Of a stretch of DNA of 64,000 nucleotides, positions 27,057 through 35,754 are shown piece by piece (within the stretch, counting starts at the first letter, position 1; every line of letters starts with the position of its first letter). The position numbers and the translations under genes were made by a program. The notes under the pieces were generated by a model. That model did not search any database and was not told where the DNA came from. It saw nothing but the letters and a program-made list of their open reading frames with translations. This DNA is from Hyphomicrobiales bacterium (GTDB lineage Bacteria; Pseudomonadota; Alphaproteobacteria; Rhizobiales; NORP267), in the NCBI GenBank assembly GCA_030688605.1, contig JAUYJB010000066.1:1-64000 (forward strand), in the 5' to 3' direction.

Positions 27057-28270
27057 TGGAGACCCTTCCCAATCTAGCGCCCTACACCGGATGGGTCTAT
27101 CCGAACGAAACGGTGTTCGAGTGGTCCGTCCTCATCGCCGTCTATCCCTATCTTACGGGACTGGTGGCCGGCGCCTTTACGGTCTCGAGCCTGTATCAGG
27201 TGTTCGGCTTCAAGCGACTGAAGCCGGTGGCGCACCTGGCGCTCCTGACCTCGCTGTGCTTCATGATCTTCGTGCCCTCGCCGTTGCTGCTGCACCTCGG
27301 ACATCCGGAGCGCGCCTTCAACGCCACGCTGACGCCGCACTGGACCTCGGCGATGGCGATGTTCGGCTATTTCGCCAGCGCCTACGTCGTGCTGTTGCTG
27401 ATCGAGACGTGGTTCGCCTACCGGCCCTTCATCGTCGGCGAGGCGCAGCGCAGGCAGGACCTGCTGGGGCGGTTCTATCGCGTGCTGACGCTCGGCTCCT
27501 ACGATCTCTCCGAGCATGCGATGCGCTACGACAGGAAGTGGCTGTTCGCGCTGGCGGTCATCGGCATACCCGGGGCGCACGGGCTGCACGGCTATGTCGG
27601 CTTCATGTACGGCTCGCTCAAATCGCGCGAATGGTGGTCCTCCGACCTGATGCCGGTGATCTTCCTGTTCTCGGCGATCATCTCCGGCGTCGCCCTGCTC
27701 GTCGTGCTCTACGTGGCGTCGTGCAAGCTGCGCAAGATCCCGGTCGATCTGGCGTGCCTGAAGGGCCTCGCCTACACCATCTGGGCCTTCATCATGGTGG
27801 CCATCGCCTTGGAGGCGCTGGAATTCGCCAACCTCGTCTACAAGGGCCGCGAGGGGATCGAAATCATCCTGGAGTACGTGACCGGCCGGCTGCTCATTCC
27901 CTACTTCGTTCTGCAGTTCGCCATTGGCGCCATCACGCCATTTTTCGTCCTTTCCTACATGATCTGGCGTGGGACCACCGGGCGGGCGCTCGTGGTCGGC
28001 GTCACGCTGAGCGCCTGTCTGGTGCTGTTCTCGGTGTTCATGATGCGCTGGAACGTGGTGATCGGCGGCCAGGAAATTTCCAAGACCGGAAAGGGGCTGC
28101 TGTACTACCAGCCGCTTATTCTGAGCAAGGAAGGGCTTGTCGTCGCCGCGCTGTTGACGATCGCTCCCGTCATTCTCCTGCTCGGTCTGGCGCGGCTGTT
28201 CCCGCCTTTCGAGGAGGCGGAAACCACGGCTCCCTCCGCCGCCGCGGCGCAACAGGCCATGAACTCATAA
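27056..28270 (+). CDS. NrfD/PsrC-type quinone-interacting membrane subunit
   Basis: The 404-residue polytopic protein of the NrfD/polysulfide reductase family has about nine or ten helices, with PSPLLLHLGHPERAF and LMPVIFLFSAIISG typical of the family. It oxidises or reduces quinol on the outer membrane face and passes electrons to the Fe-S subunit. The GTG start overlaps the upstream TAG (TAGTG), showing translational coupling. The membrane, Fe-S and cytochrome trio resembles Nrf, Hmc/Qrc or ACIII-like modules. The C terminus is a short Ala-rich tail (AAAAQQAMNS). Direction of electron flow is undetermined. Confidence 0.93.
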   Translation: METLPNLAPYTGWVYPNETVFEWSVLIAVYPYLTGLVAGAFTVSSLYQVFGFKRLKPVAHLALLTSLCFMIFVPSPLLLHLGHPERAFNATLTPHWTSAMAMFGYFASAYVVLLLIETWFAYRPFIVGEAQRRQDLLGRFYRVLTLGSYDLSEHAMRYDRKWLFALAVIGIPGAHGLHGYVGFMYGSLKSREWWSSDLMPVIFLFSAIISGVALLVVLYVASCKLRKIPVDLACLKGLAYTIWAFIMVAIALEALEFANLVYKGREGIEIILEYVTGRLLIPYFVLQFAIGAITPFFVLSYMIWRGTTGRALVVGVTLSACLVLFSVFMMRWNVVIGGQEISKTGKGLLYYQPLILSKEGLVVAALLTIAPVILLLGLARLFPPFEEAETTAPSAAAAQQAMNS

Positions 28271-28713
28271 CCGACGCCGAGGCCCGTCCCGACTGCCGTG
28301 TTTGGGGGCAATACGGACATTGCGGCCGAGCCCACGAATGTCGCTGGCGTGGGAGGAGGGGCCATCTACGGTGGGAACTCCTCCGCGCTTTGGATAAGGC
28401 TACGACGAACCAACTTCCACAATTTGGACAGTGCAAAAGGGACCGGTTTCGCGCGATGAGGCGCCCCGAACATTTCCGCTTTGCCACCGCGATCGGACAC
28501 TCGTCCGCCGACCGCTCAGGTCAGCAGTTGACCCAAATCCGACATTTGGGTTGTGCGGTCTCCCTCAAGCGTTCGGCGATTCTTCGCGCGGCACAGCAAT
28601 CCGTTATCAGTGCTCTGGCAAGTAACCTGCCCGCGAGGCGGCGAAATCAGAGAATTCTGTGGCAGATGCTTCGCCGGCTTGGTAGGGTGGCCGCCTAGCC
28701 GAGGGAGGGGAAA
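28271..28713. other. Intergenic region; Gly-rich reading frame continues after the nrfD-type stop
   Basis: No annotated gene is supported. In the same frame as the NrfD gene, immediately after its stop, about 55 codons encode a Gly/Asn-rich stretch (VFGGNTDIA ... GVGGGAIYGGNSSA) resembling polymorphic adhesin-type repeats. It ends at a stop near 28436 and may be a degraded fragment or chance. Confidence 0.4.
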
Positions 28714-29184
28714 ATGCGCCGATTTGCCATGCGCGGACTGATGGCTGGAATCGTGGGGGCAGCGATCTGCTCAAGTTCGCCCGTTTTAGCCCAGGATGTC
28801 CTCTCAGCCGAAGGGGAGACGCCTGACGTCCGCATCGAGGTCCGCGACCTGAAGCGCGGCGATGGCAACACGGTGACGCTGAGGCTTCGGCTTGTAAACG
28901 AATCCGGTGGGGAGTTCAAAGGAAGCTGCCTCATGCGCGAGTATGGGTCGAACGACAATTGCGGCACGTTCAGCGGCGCCTATCTGCTCGACCCAGCCAA
29001 CAAGAAGAAATACCTGGTGGTTCGCGACACGGAGGGCAATTGCGTCTGCAGCGGCATCGATGACCTGAAGGACGGGAAGAAGATGAATATCTGGGCGACC
29101 TATCCCGCGCCACCGGCCGACGTAACCAAGCTGACCGTGATCGTGCCGGCGTTCGAACCGATTGAAGGTGTTCCCATCAACTGA
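28714..29184 (+). CDS. Secreted hypothetical protein
   Basis: The 156-residue precursor has a clear signal peptide (CSSSPVLAQD, cleavage near LA-QD). ATG 28714 has GGGAGGGG upstream; ATG 28729 is an alternative. The mature part is beta-rich with four cysteines (CLMREYGSNDNC and CVCSG), which could form disulfides. I do not recognise the family. It lies 11 bases before an OmpA-like gene and probably shares its transcript, so it may be a periplasmic or envelope-associated partner. Confidence 0.8.
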   Translation: MRRFAMRGLMAGIVGAAICSSSPVLAQDVLSAEGETPDVRIEVRDLKRGDGNTVTLRLRLVNESGGEFKGSCLMREYGSNDNCGTFSGAYLLDPANKKKYLVVRDTEGNCVCSGIDDLKDGKKMNIWATYPAPPADVTKLTVIVPAFEPIEGVPIN

Positions 29185-29194
29185 GGGGCGGCCG

Positions 29195-29755
29195 ATGCGC
29201 GCTCTTCTCGCTACGGTCGCCGCGCTGCTGCTGCTGACTGCGGCCGCGGCGGCTCAGGACACCGCGTTCCGCACGCTCGATATCGACTTCCGAACGCTCG
29301 ACCTCGATTTTCGTTCGCGGGATTTGCTGATCGCAGCGACCGAAGTGGAGGGCGCGGTGACTGATCTCGCGGTCGAAGAGACCGACACCGAGATACGCAT
29401 TTCGCTGGCCGCCGATGTGCTCTTCGATTTCGACAGCTCCGACATAAAACCCGAAGCTGCCGCGGCGCTCGGCCAGGTCGCGACGATCATCCGCGAGCAC
29501 CCGAACCAGCCGGTCAGGATCGAGGGGCATACCGATTCCAAGGGCTCCGACGCCTACAATCAGGGCCTGTCGGAGGACCGTGCCTTGTCGGTGAAGGAGT
29601 GGTTCGCCGATGAGGCCGGCATTGGCGCCTCTGCATTTGAGACCACCGGCTTCGGCGAGAGCCAGCCCGCCGCTCCGAACGAGCACCCTGACGGCTCCGA
29701 CGATCCGGAAGGTCGGCAAAAGAACCGCCGCGTCGAGATCGTGATCGGCAAGTAG
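29195..29755 (+). CDS. OmpA-family peptidoglycan-binding protein
   Basis: The 186-residue precursor begins MRALLATVAALLLLTAAAAAQD; ATG 29195 has GGGGCGG upstream. After a short TLDIDF/TLDLDF repeat, residues about 75-186 form an OmpA-like domain: DVLFDFDSSDIKPEAAAAL, IEGHTDSKGSDAYNQGLSEDRA, then GFGESQP ... RQKNRRVEIVI. It binds diaminopimelate in peptidoglycan. No outer-membrane barrel or lipobox is present, so it may be periplasmic. The gene sits between a secreted hypothetical gene and a decayed VWA gene. Confidence 0.93.
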   Translation: MRALLATVAALLLLTAAAAAQDTAFRTLDIDFRTLDLDFRSRDLLIAATEVEGAVTDLAVEETDTEIRISLAADVLFDFDSSDIKPEAAAALGQVATIIREHPNQPVRIEGHTDSKGSDAYNQGLSEDRALSVKEWFADEAGIGASAFETTGFGESQPAAPNEHPDGSDDPEGRQKNRRVEIVIGK

Positions 29756-29759
29756 CGGC

Positions 29760-29948
29760 GTGCTGTTGATCATGGATGCCTCGGGCAGCATGAACGCCAA
29801 ACTGCCCAACGGCGAGACACGCATCGCGGTGGCGCAGCGTGCGGTCAAGGGAGCGCTGCCACCGGGCGACTACATCGTCGAGGTCGACGGCAACAAGATT
29901 CCGTTCCCGGCGACCGAAGGCGAGGTGCTTGAGCTGAAGCCGCAGTAG
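29760..29948 (+). pseudogene. Remnant of a VWA-domain protein (large internal deletion)
   Basis: The 62-codon frame begins at GTG 29760 with a VWA MIDAS motif (LLIMDASGSMNAKLPNG), immediately followed by residues of a different character (GALPPGDYIVEVDGNKIPF ... LELKPQ). Those look like the extreme C terminus of a larger VWA protein. I read this as both ends of a once longer gene joined by an in-frame deletion near 29850. A short functional peptide is possible but less likely. It follows the OmpA gene by four bases. Confidence 0.65.
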
Positions 29949-29961
29949 TTGGGAGGGCCGC

Positions 29962-31245
29962 ATGATACGCCTCAATCATTGCAGCCAGGTTGGCGGCAGC
30001 GGGACCGAAACACGGCGACGCGCGCCAGGCCAGGCGCTTGCCGCCGCGCTGGCCGCAGCATTCGCCGTGCTCGTCATCGGCGGCGTGAGTTCTTTGGCAC
30101 CGATCGGCGCTGTCTTCGCGCAAACCGCGGGGACCGCCGGCCCGGTCTCGCTCGGCGACCTGTTCAAGCCCCCCCCCGACGGCACGGACTTTCGCGATGG
30201 CGCGGAGGGAAAACTCTGGGATGCCGCCGGGCAAGCGATCAATCCGCGTGGGTGTCCCCAGCAAGCCAAATTCAAGGTCATTGTGAAGCGCGGCGACCCA
30301 CTGTTCCAGCTGGCTTTGGCTTTTGCGCGCCGGGACGCCCTTAGAGCCTTTTTCGCGGACAGTCCCGTGTTCACGAGGATGGAATTTAGCGGCGAAATCG
30401 GAAGCAAGGACGATGTCCAAGTCGACTACCAGCGGATGCCGGATCGGGAGAAGCCGAATCTGCACACCAGTTCGGTTCCGCCCAAGGGCAGAAAGGTCAA
30501 GGCCCGCGACACGATCACGGTCACGATGGTGGCGCGCGACGACGCCACCACTTGGCAAACCGGAATCCAGCGCATCCAACTCATTGCCGTCGGCGACGCG
30601 CTGGTCGGCGCTAAGGATTATCCGCCCGTTATTCGCCCCAACTGCGAGGGCCGTCCGGAACCGCGGACGTTGGTGCTCACCTACGAGGTGCCGCGAAACC
30701 CGCCGCCGGTCGTGCGGCTGCGCGCGATCGCGGAGGATTTTGCAGGCAACATCGACACCGATATCGCCGAGTTCCCGATCGCCGACTGGTATGGCACCAT
30801 CAAGAAAACGGCAAAGGGCGGCGGACACAACCATACGATAGACATCGACTACGCATTCGAAATCGAAAGGAGCGGGACGCTCAAAGGCCGTGCGAGCGCC
30901 CGGATCAGCACCGAGGTGGGCGAGGTTCCTGCCTGCACGATGCGATGGACCTATTCGCCGAGCGAGTTCGACATTCCGCTCAGCGGCCGGCGCGACATTG
31001 AGGATTTCGAAATCACGCTTACGCCGGGCACGCTAACTGCGACCATTACGAACACGGGTCCCTGCGCGGGGGATCAGCCGTCAAACACCTTTCCTTCTCA
31101 CATCAACCCGGCCGTGCATGCGCAAACCAAATACCGCATACCTGCACGAGACGGCGCGACGGACGCGATCGAGCAAACCGCAGGTGCGTTGCCGTGGGGT
31201 GTGGTTATGCGCGACACGATCACAATCCATCAAGCGCGGCAATAG
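29962..31245 (+). CDS. Secreted hypothetical protein, about 427 residues
   Basis: ATG 29962 is preceded by GGAGGG. A long N-terminal region leads into a signal sequence (AAALAAAFAVLVIGGVSSLAP ... VFAQ), with cleavage near residue 55. The mature part is beta-rich, has few cysteines (CPQQ, NCEGRPE, CTMRW, GPCAG) and no recognised domain. It follows the VWA remnant by 13 bases and likely belongs to the same envelope cluster. I do not recognise the family. The stretch PPPDGTDF ... GKLWDAAGQ is a possible conserved start of the mature chain. Confidence 0.78.
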   Translation: MIRLNHCSQVGGSGTETRRRAPGQALAAALAAAFAVLVIGGVSSLAPIGAVFAQTAGTAGPVSLGDLFKPPPDGTDFRDGAEGKLWDAAGQAINPRGCPQQAKFKVIVKRGDPLFQLALAFARRDALRAFFADSPVFTRMEFSGEIGSKDDVQVDYQRMPDREKPNLHTSSVPPKGRKVKARDTITVTMVARDDATTWQTGIQRIQLIAVGDALVGAKDYPPVIRPNCEGRPEPRTLVLTYEVPRNPPPVVRLRAIAEDFAGNIDTDIAEFPIADWYGTIKKTAKGGGHNHTIDIDYAFEIERSGTLKGRASARISTEVGEVPACTMRWTYSPSEFDIPLSGRRDIEDFEITLTPGTLTATITNTGPCAGDQPSNTFPSHINPAVHAQTKYRIPARDGATDAIEQTAGALPWGVVMRDTITIHQARQ

Positions 31246-31341
31246 GGCCTCATGGCGCAATGCGCGGGGACTTCCAGTAGGCCACTGCGACGCCAGCAGG
31301 CGCACACGAGCTTCATCTTCTCAACGACGGCGCGGCAACTT

Positions 31342-31869
31342 TCACGCCGCGCCGAAAAACAGGCTCTCCTCCGGCTTCTGCGGATCGATCTTGATCTGCA
31401 CGTTATCGCCCGGCTTGAACGCCCAGACCGCCTCGCCGGGAAGCGCGCGGCTCTTGCCTTCGCGCGGCTGGCCTTTCGGATATTCGTAGCGATAGGCCAC
31501 GTGCCAGCGCGTCTGGCGGTTGATATCGATCAGGCTACGCCGGATATCGATCACCGTAGCCGTGAGCTCGACGCCGGACTGCATCAGGTGCCGATCGCGC
31601 GCGGCCGACTTGCGCGCGACATAGATGACGGCCGCGCCTCCGATGCAGCAGACAATGCCGATGAGAGCGAACAGCCACAGCGGCGTGTCGGTGTTCAACG
31701 CCTCCGGGTCGGCGAACAGATTGATGCCGAAGGTCGCGGCGAGGAAGCCAGCGCCGACCAACAGCCAGATGCCGCCGAACAGATGCCAGAAGAAGCGGTC
31801 GCCGCCCATGGCGCCATAGTAGCCGAAGCACAGCGCCAGCGCGCGCCGAGCGAATGTCGCCGGCGGCAT
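31342..31869 (-). CDS. DUF3592-type small membrane protein
   Basis: The protein of about 175 residues has two transmembrane helices (WHLFGGIWLLVGAGFLAA and LFALIGIVCCIGGAAVIYVA). A soluble segment follows that reads LTATVIDIRRS, WHVAYRYEYP and PGDNVQIKIDPQKPEESLFFG, the pattern of DUF3592 proteins. Role unknown. Start codons at 31923 (TTG), 31869 and 31809 are possible; none has a good ribosome site. It is convergent with the hypothetical gene at 29962-31245 and downstream of the TPR gene on the same strand. Confidence 0.75.
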   Translation of the reverse strand: MPPATFARRALALCFGYYGAMGGDRFFWHLFGGIWLLVGAGFLAATFGINLFADPEALNTDTPLWLFALIGIVCCIGGAAVIYVARKSAARDRHLMQSGVELTATVIDIRRSLIDINRQTRWHVAYRYEYPKGQPREGKSRALPGEAVWAFKPGDNVQIKIDPQKPEESLFFGAA

Positions 31870-31957
31870 GTCAGCAGCGCGCTTGTCCGTGCGATCTCGC
31901 CGAAGGGCAGAAAACGAGGTCAAGCCGCGTTGAGCGCTGCGGCATCGCCATTGCCGT

Positions 31958-32872
31958 TCAGGGCGTGACTCCCAGATCCTTCAGGTTCTTCTTGACGCTT
32001 TCGTCGGAGGGATCGAGCTCAAGGGCCTTGCGGAAGTCGGCGATGGCCTGATCGCGGCGGCCCATGCCGCCGAGGACGCCACCGCGCAACTTGTACGCCA
32101 TGAGATGGCGCGGATCGAGGCGAATGGCCTCGTTCGCATCGGCGAGCGCCTGCTCCGGCTGCTTCTTGAAGAAATACGCCACCCCGCGCTGCACGCGCAC
32201 GTGCGCGTTCTGCGGATCGATGCGCAGCGCCTGCCCGAAGTCCGCGATCGCCTTGTCATACTGCTTCTGAAAAAAGTAGGTGAGCCCGCGGTTGAGATAA
32301 GCGGTGCCGTGGTCGGGGTCGAGCTTGATCGCCTGATCGAGATCGGCCATCGCCTGCGGGAAGCGGCTGGTCGTCAGATACAGCGCACCGCGGCTCGAAT
32401 AGGCGTCCGCGTTGTTCGGGTCGATCTTGATCGCCTCGCCGTAGTCCGCCGCCGCGAGATCGACCTGGCCCTTCAGCTGGCGCGCGCCGCCGCGGCTGAT
32501 CAGAGCATCCACGTGCTTCGGGTCCGCCCGCAGCGCCGCCTCGAATTCGGCGAGCGCTTTGTCCCAGTCGCCTGTCTCCCCGTAGATCCTGCCGCGCGTG
32601 TGAAAGCTCTCGGCGTCGTTCGGATTGAGGCGGATCGCTTCGCTCAGGTCGGCGAGCGCCTCCTTGTGCTGGCCCTGCAGCGCGTAGGTGATGCCGCGGT
32701 TGCCGTAGGCTTGCGCGCGCTTGTCCTGCGGCTCGCCCGCCCGCTCGATGATGCGGGTGCACGCGGGAATGCCCTTTGCAGGATCGCCGCTCGCGCAATC
32801 GGCGGCATCGTCGGCCGCGGCAGGCGCGGAGAAACCGACAATCAGCGCGGCTAAGGCAGATCGACTTCGCAT
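31958..32872 (-). CDS. TPR-repeat periplasmic protein
   Basis: ATG 32872 follows GGAGAGG by nine bases and gives 304 residues. A signal peptide (LAALIVGFSAPAAADD) is followed by about seven or eight tetratricopeptide repeats of 34 residues with the signature A-x4-N-x-G-x7-Y-x2-A-x3-Y (for example AYGNRGITYALQGQHKEAL, AYSSRGALYLTTSRFPQAM, AYLNRGLTYFFQKQYDKAI). TPRs mediate protein-protein contacts. In a cytochrome-rich locus it might scaffold assembly, but nothing ties it to a specific partner. Confidence 0.88.
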   Translation of the reverse strand: MRSRSALAALIVGFSAPAAADDAADCASGDPAKGIPACTRIIERAGEPQDKRAQAYGNRGITYALQGQHKEALADLSEAIRLNPNDAESFHTRGRIYGETGDWDKALAEFEAALRADPKHVDALISRGGARQLKGQVDLAAADYGEAIKIDPNNADAYSSRGALYLTTSRFPQAMADLDQAIKLDPDHGTAYLNRGLTYFFQKQYDKAIADFGQALRIDPQNAHVRVQRGVAYFFKKQPEQALADANEAIRLDPRHLMAYKLRGGVLGGMGRRDQAIADFRKALELDPSDESVKKNLKDLGVTP

Positions 32873-33567
32873 CGACGAAAACCTCTCCAAAGGCTAGATC
32901 AATCGCCCCTTGTTGAAAAGCGTTCTTTGCGTGCCGGGGGCATGGGCAGGACTCCGGCCCCCTTGGCAGCCGCAGTGCGCGCCTTATCAAGCTCCTGCTT
33001 CGTCGACGAAGCCCACGCCGCGCGTCGGTCGAATGTCCGGTTATGGCGCTTCTCGGTCCTGACGGCTATCGTCGAGCACGTCTCCCTTGGTTTCACGAGC
33101 GGAAGTGATGCGGCCGACCGAATCGCGGCGAAAGGGTTCCCTTTTGCTGCATTGATGAGTCCCTGCGTTCTCGACAAGTTGGAATTGGGACGGCTATCCC
33201 ACTTTCGTAATTCGATATCGTCCGACAGTCCGCTCCTGGTCAAACCGCGACCTCGACCCTCAAGCCATCGAGTGCCGCTCCTTGGGTAAGTCCAACGGCC
33301 CGAATTGTTGACCCTTATTGTCGTTGCCCGGCTCGACAAGCCTGCCCTCGGGATCGCCAAAGGCGATACCCGGGGGGCAATCCGGTAACCGCGATGGCCG
33401 ATGCAATGCACCGCCTCATTCCAGCTCCCGCGCGGTGGCTACTGGATGCCCCGCTTTCGTGGGGCATGACGAGTCAATGTCAAAGGCCGTTGGTATAAGT
33501 CCGGACGTCCTTGTTTGGTGTTGCGGCTGGGCGTTCATGAGTTCACGTCCTGGAGCGTCGCCCGCAT
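32873..33567. other. Intergenic region with dispersed repeat near 33300-33480
   Basis: About 690 bases lie between two leftward genes. Frames on both strands lack domains and ribosome sites. Bases 33315-33475 contain a dispersed hairpin repeat of the rhizobial type, including GCCCCGC-TTTCGT-GGGGC near 33450-33467. Confidence 0.5.
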
Positions 33568-34713
33568 TTACCGCTTGCGTTGGCGCGCGTAATGGGCCGC
33601 GAGGTTGCGAATGTCCGATTCCGACATCTGGAACGACATGGCGTACATCATCTCGTTGGCCCGCTCGCCGGCGTGGAACAGCCGCATGGCCCTGGCCAGA
33701 TAGGCCTCGTCCTGCCCGGCAAGCTTGGGGAAACGCTCGTCGGCGCTGTTGCCCCTGGGGCCGTGGCAGCGACCGCACCTCTCGGTCCATTCGGCGACGG
33801 TGAGGGGCTTGCGGATCGGCAGCGCCTTGGGTTCCCGGGTGGCGTAGAAGGCGGCAAGGTCCCTCACGTCCCGATCCCTGAGGGTCTCCACCGCGTCGCG
33901 CATCGCGCCGTGGTCGCGGCCGCCGTCCTTGTAGGCGTTGACCGCCGCGACGAGATAGGCGGCGTCGAGACCGGCGAGCCGGGGGTTCTTGGGATCGCCG
34001 CTGTTGCCGTCCCGGCCATGGCAGCCGACGCAGGGGGCGGTCACCGCGATCCCCGCCAAGGGATCGCCTTCGGCCGGGGTCTCGGACCGCCGCGGCTCCA
34101 TGGTGGCGTAGAAATAGGCCATGTCCTCGATGTCGCCGCGGGTCAGCGGCGCGGCGAACGCCTGCATGGTCGGATCCGGGCGCGTTCCTTCCTGGTAGGC
34201 CTTCAAGGCCGTCATCAGGTAGAGAACGTGCTGTCCCGCCAGGCTCGGCATGCCGGGAATGTCCGTATTGCCGTCCTCGCCATGACAGCCGACGCACGCC
34301 GCCGCCGTCTCCCGGACCGCCGCGAAGGGGTCCGGCTCGGCGGCCGCCGCTGCCTCCGCCCCCGGTTCGGCCGGCCGTTCGCTGAACGGCTTCAGGCTGG
34401 CATAATAGGCGGCGACATCGGTCATGTCCTCGTCGGCGAGCGCGGCGACAACCTGGTTCATCCTCTCGTCTTTCCCATCGCCGGTCCTGTACCGCGTCAG
34501 CCCGGCGTGAATGTAGTCGGCATACTGGCCGGCGAGATGGGGAACCCCCGGCTCGCGGCCGATGCCGTCCCAGCCGTGGCAGTCCGCGCACAAGGCCGCG
34601 ACGGCCTTTCCGGCCACGACGTCGCCGGCACCCGACGCGTCCTGGGCCCGGCCCTCGCCGGTTGCTCCCAGCAAGATGACAGCGCATGCAATCATCAAAG
34701 TCTTGCCTGTCAT
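33568..34713 (-). CDS. Tetraheme cytochrome c, four tandem class I modules
   Basis: The 381-residue exported protein has a signal peptide ending GRAQD and four similar modules, each starting CXXCH (CADCH, CVGCH, CVGCH, CGRCH). Each has HGxxG, a PxLAGQ segment, an (A)Y-x2-G-x-R stretch and a distal Met (AMRDAV, MMYAM). This is the cytochrome c553/c4 domain type repeated four times. As a soluble periplasmic wire it could link outer and inner membrane components. It is the last gene of a leftward operon with three other cytochrome genes. Confidence 0.92.
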   Translation of the reverse strand: MTGKTLMIACAVILLGATGEGRAQDASGAGDVVAGKAVAALCADCHGWDGIGREPGVPHLAGQYADYIHAGLTRYRTGDGKDERMNQVVAALADEDMTDVAAYYASLKPFSERPAEPGAEAAAAAEPDPFAAVRETAAACVGCHGEDGNTDIPGMPSLAGQHVLYLMTALKAYQEGTRPDPTMQAFAAPLTRGDIEDMAYFYATMEPRRSETPAEGDPLAGIAVTAPCVGCHGRDGNSGDPKNPRLAGLDAAYLVAAVNAYKDGGRDHGAMRDAVETLRDRDVRDLAAFYATREPKALPIRKPLTVAEWTERCGRCHGPRGNSADERFPKLAGQDEAYLARAMRLFHAGERANEMMYAMSFQMSESDIRNLAAHYARQRKR

Positions 34714-34786
34714 GACATCCTCGAACGATTAAAGCATCGGCAAGTTTCGATGCCCCTGGGGCGGGCGCCGCCGATCGGCGTCGGTC

Positions 34787-35569
34787 TTACCCCGGCTGCG
34801 ATGAGCCGGCCGGCTCGTCGACCGAAGTTTCTCGGGCGCTGAATTTGTAGAACCATATCTGATACATCGAAACGATCCATTGGGTGGCGAAGCTCAACCC
34901 CATCAGCGCGCCGCCGCCAATCACTGTCCACGCGAAGGCGGTATTGATCTTGGTCAGGTACCAGGAGCCCGTATCGATGACAATGGCGAGGAACGGCAAG
35001 GCGATGACCAGCGACTTGAACCATACCGGCCGCACATAGGCATGACTGAAGATCAGCCCCATGATGAAGAAGATGAAGGTAACGCCGAACAGGTGGATGT
35101 GGGAGACGCGCACCAGGGTCGCCAGGCTCTTGCCCGTATCGATCTGAGCAACCTTCGAGACGTTTTCGTAGCCGTCGAGGTTGACGATATGCGGGTTGCT
35201 GCCGTCGTGGCAGGCGAGGCAGCGTCTCTCGAAAATCGGGGCAATGCGCGTATCGTACTCGCTCTCGTCGAGACCGCGGTTCACCCAGCCGATGATGTCG
35301 GCGCGCTCGTCCGGCGGCAGCATCCCCGACATCGGCCCCGCCAAGGCCGACTCCAGTCTGGTCGCCGCCTTGTTGCCGCTATAGGCAATGGCGATGTCGT
35401 CGGCGGAAAGCCCCGGCTTGCCATCGCGCCCGGCGTCGACCGTGTAGATCTGGATCATGGCGAAGAGGTAGCCGATGCCGAGCACGATCAGCGTGCCGGT
35501 GAACAGCGTCCGCATGCTGAGCGGGAATTCGCTGTAGTGGAAAAACATTCGGTGCACTTGTGGCATCAC
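34787..35569 (-). CDS. Monoheme membrane cytochrome with four helices
   Basis: The 260-residue protein has TM1 at about residues 20-42, a periplasmic loop containing one heme-c motif (RRCLACHDGSN, near residue 120), and three further helices (HIHLFGVTFIFFIMGLIF, LVIALPFLAIVIDTGSWY, AWTVIGGGALMGLSF). The histidines in RVSHIHLFG and THE-like loops could ligate heme. Family not recognised by name; similar proteins occur beside multiheme cytochromes in other bacteria. It lies 73 bases upstream of the tetraheme gene and probably anchors part of this electron-transfer operon in the inner membrane. Confidence 0.78.
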   Translation of the reverse strand: MMPQVHRMFFHYSEFPLSMRTLFTGTLIVLGIGYLFAMIQIYTVDAGRDGKPGLSADDIAIAYSGNKAATRLESALAGPMSGMLPPDERADIIGWVNRGLDESEYDTRIAPIFERRCLACHDGSNPHIVNLDGYENVSKVAQIDTGKSLATLVRVSHIHLFGVTFIFFIMGLIFSHAYVRPVWFKSLVIALPFLAIVIDTGSWYLTKINTAFAWTVIGGGALMGLSFATQWIVSMYQIWFYKFSARETSVDEPAGSSQPG

Positions 35570-35754
35570 CCGCGCCTCTCCGTCTTTGTGTCCCCCAATA
35601 TCACGCCGCCGCGGCGTTTCGCCATCCCCTTCCGGGACGTGAGCCGGCTCGCATGCCTCCGAAATCCGGCCGATCAGTCATGCCCGGCGCGGACCGACCG
35701 CTACGCACTCGCCGCGGCCGCTTCCAATGCGCGGCGTGGGACCCTGGTCAAGGC

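Noticed and set aside
32899-33411. Leftward frame between the TPR and tetraheme genes
   Set aside because: Composition and repeat content fit intergenic DNA; no domain and no ribosome site.
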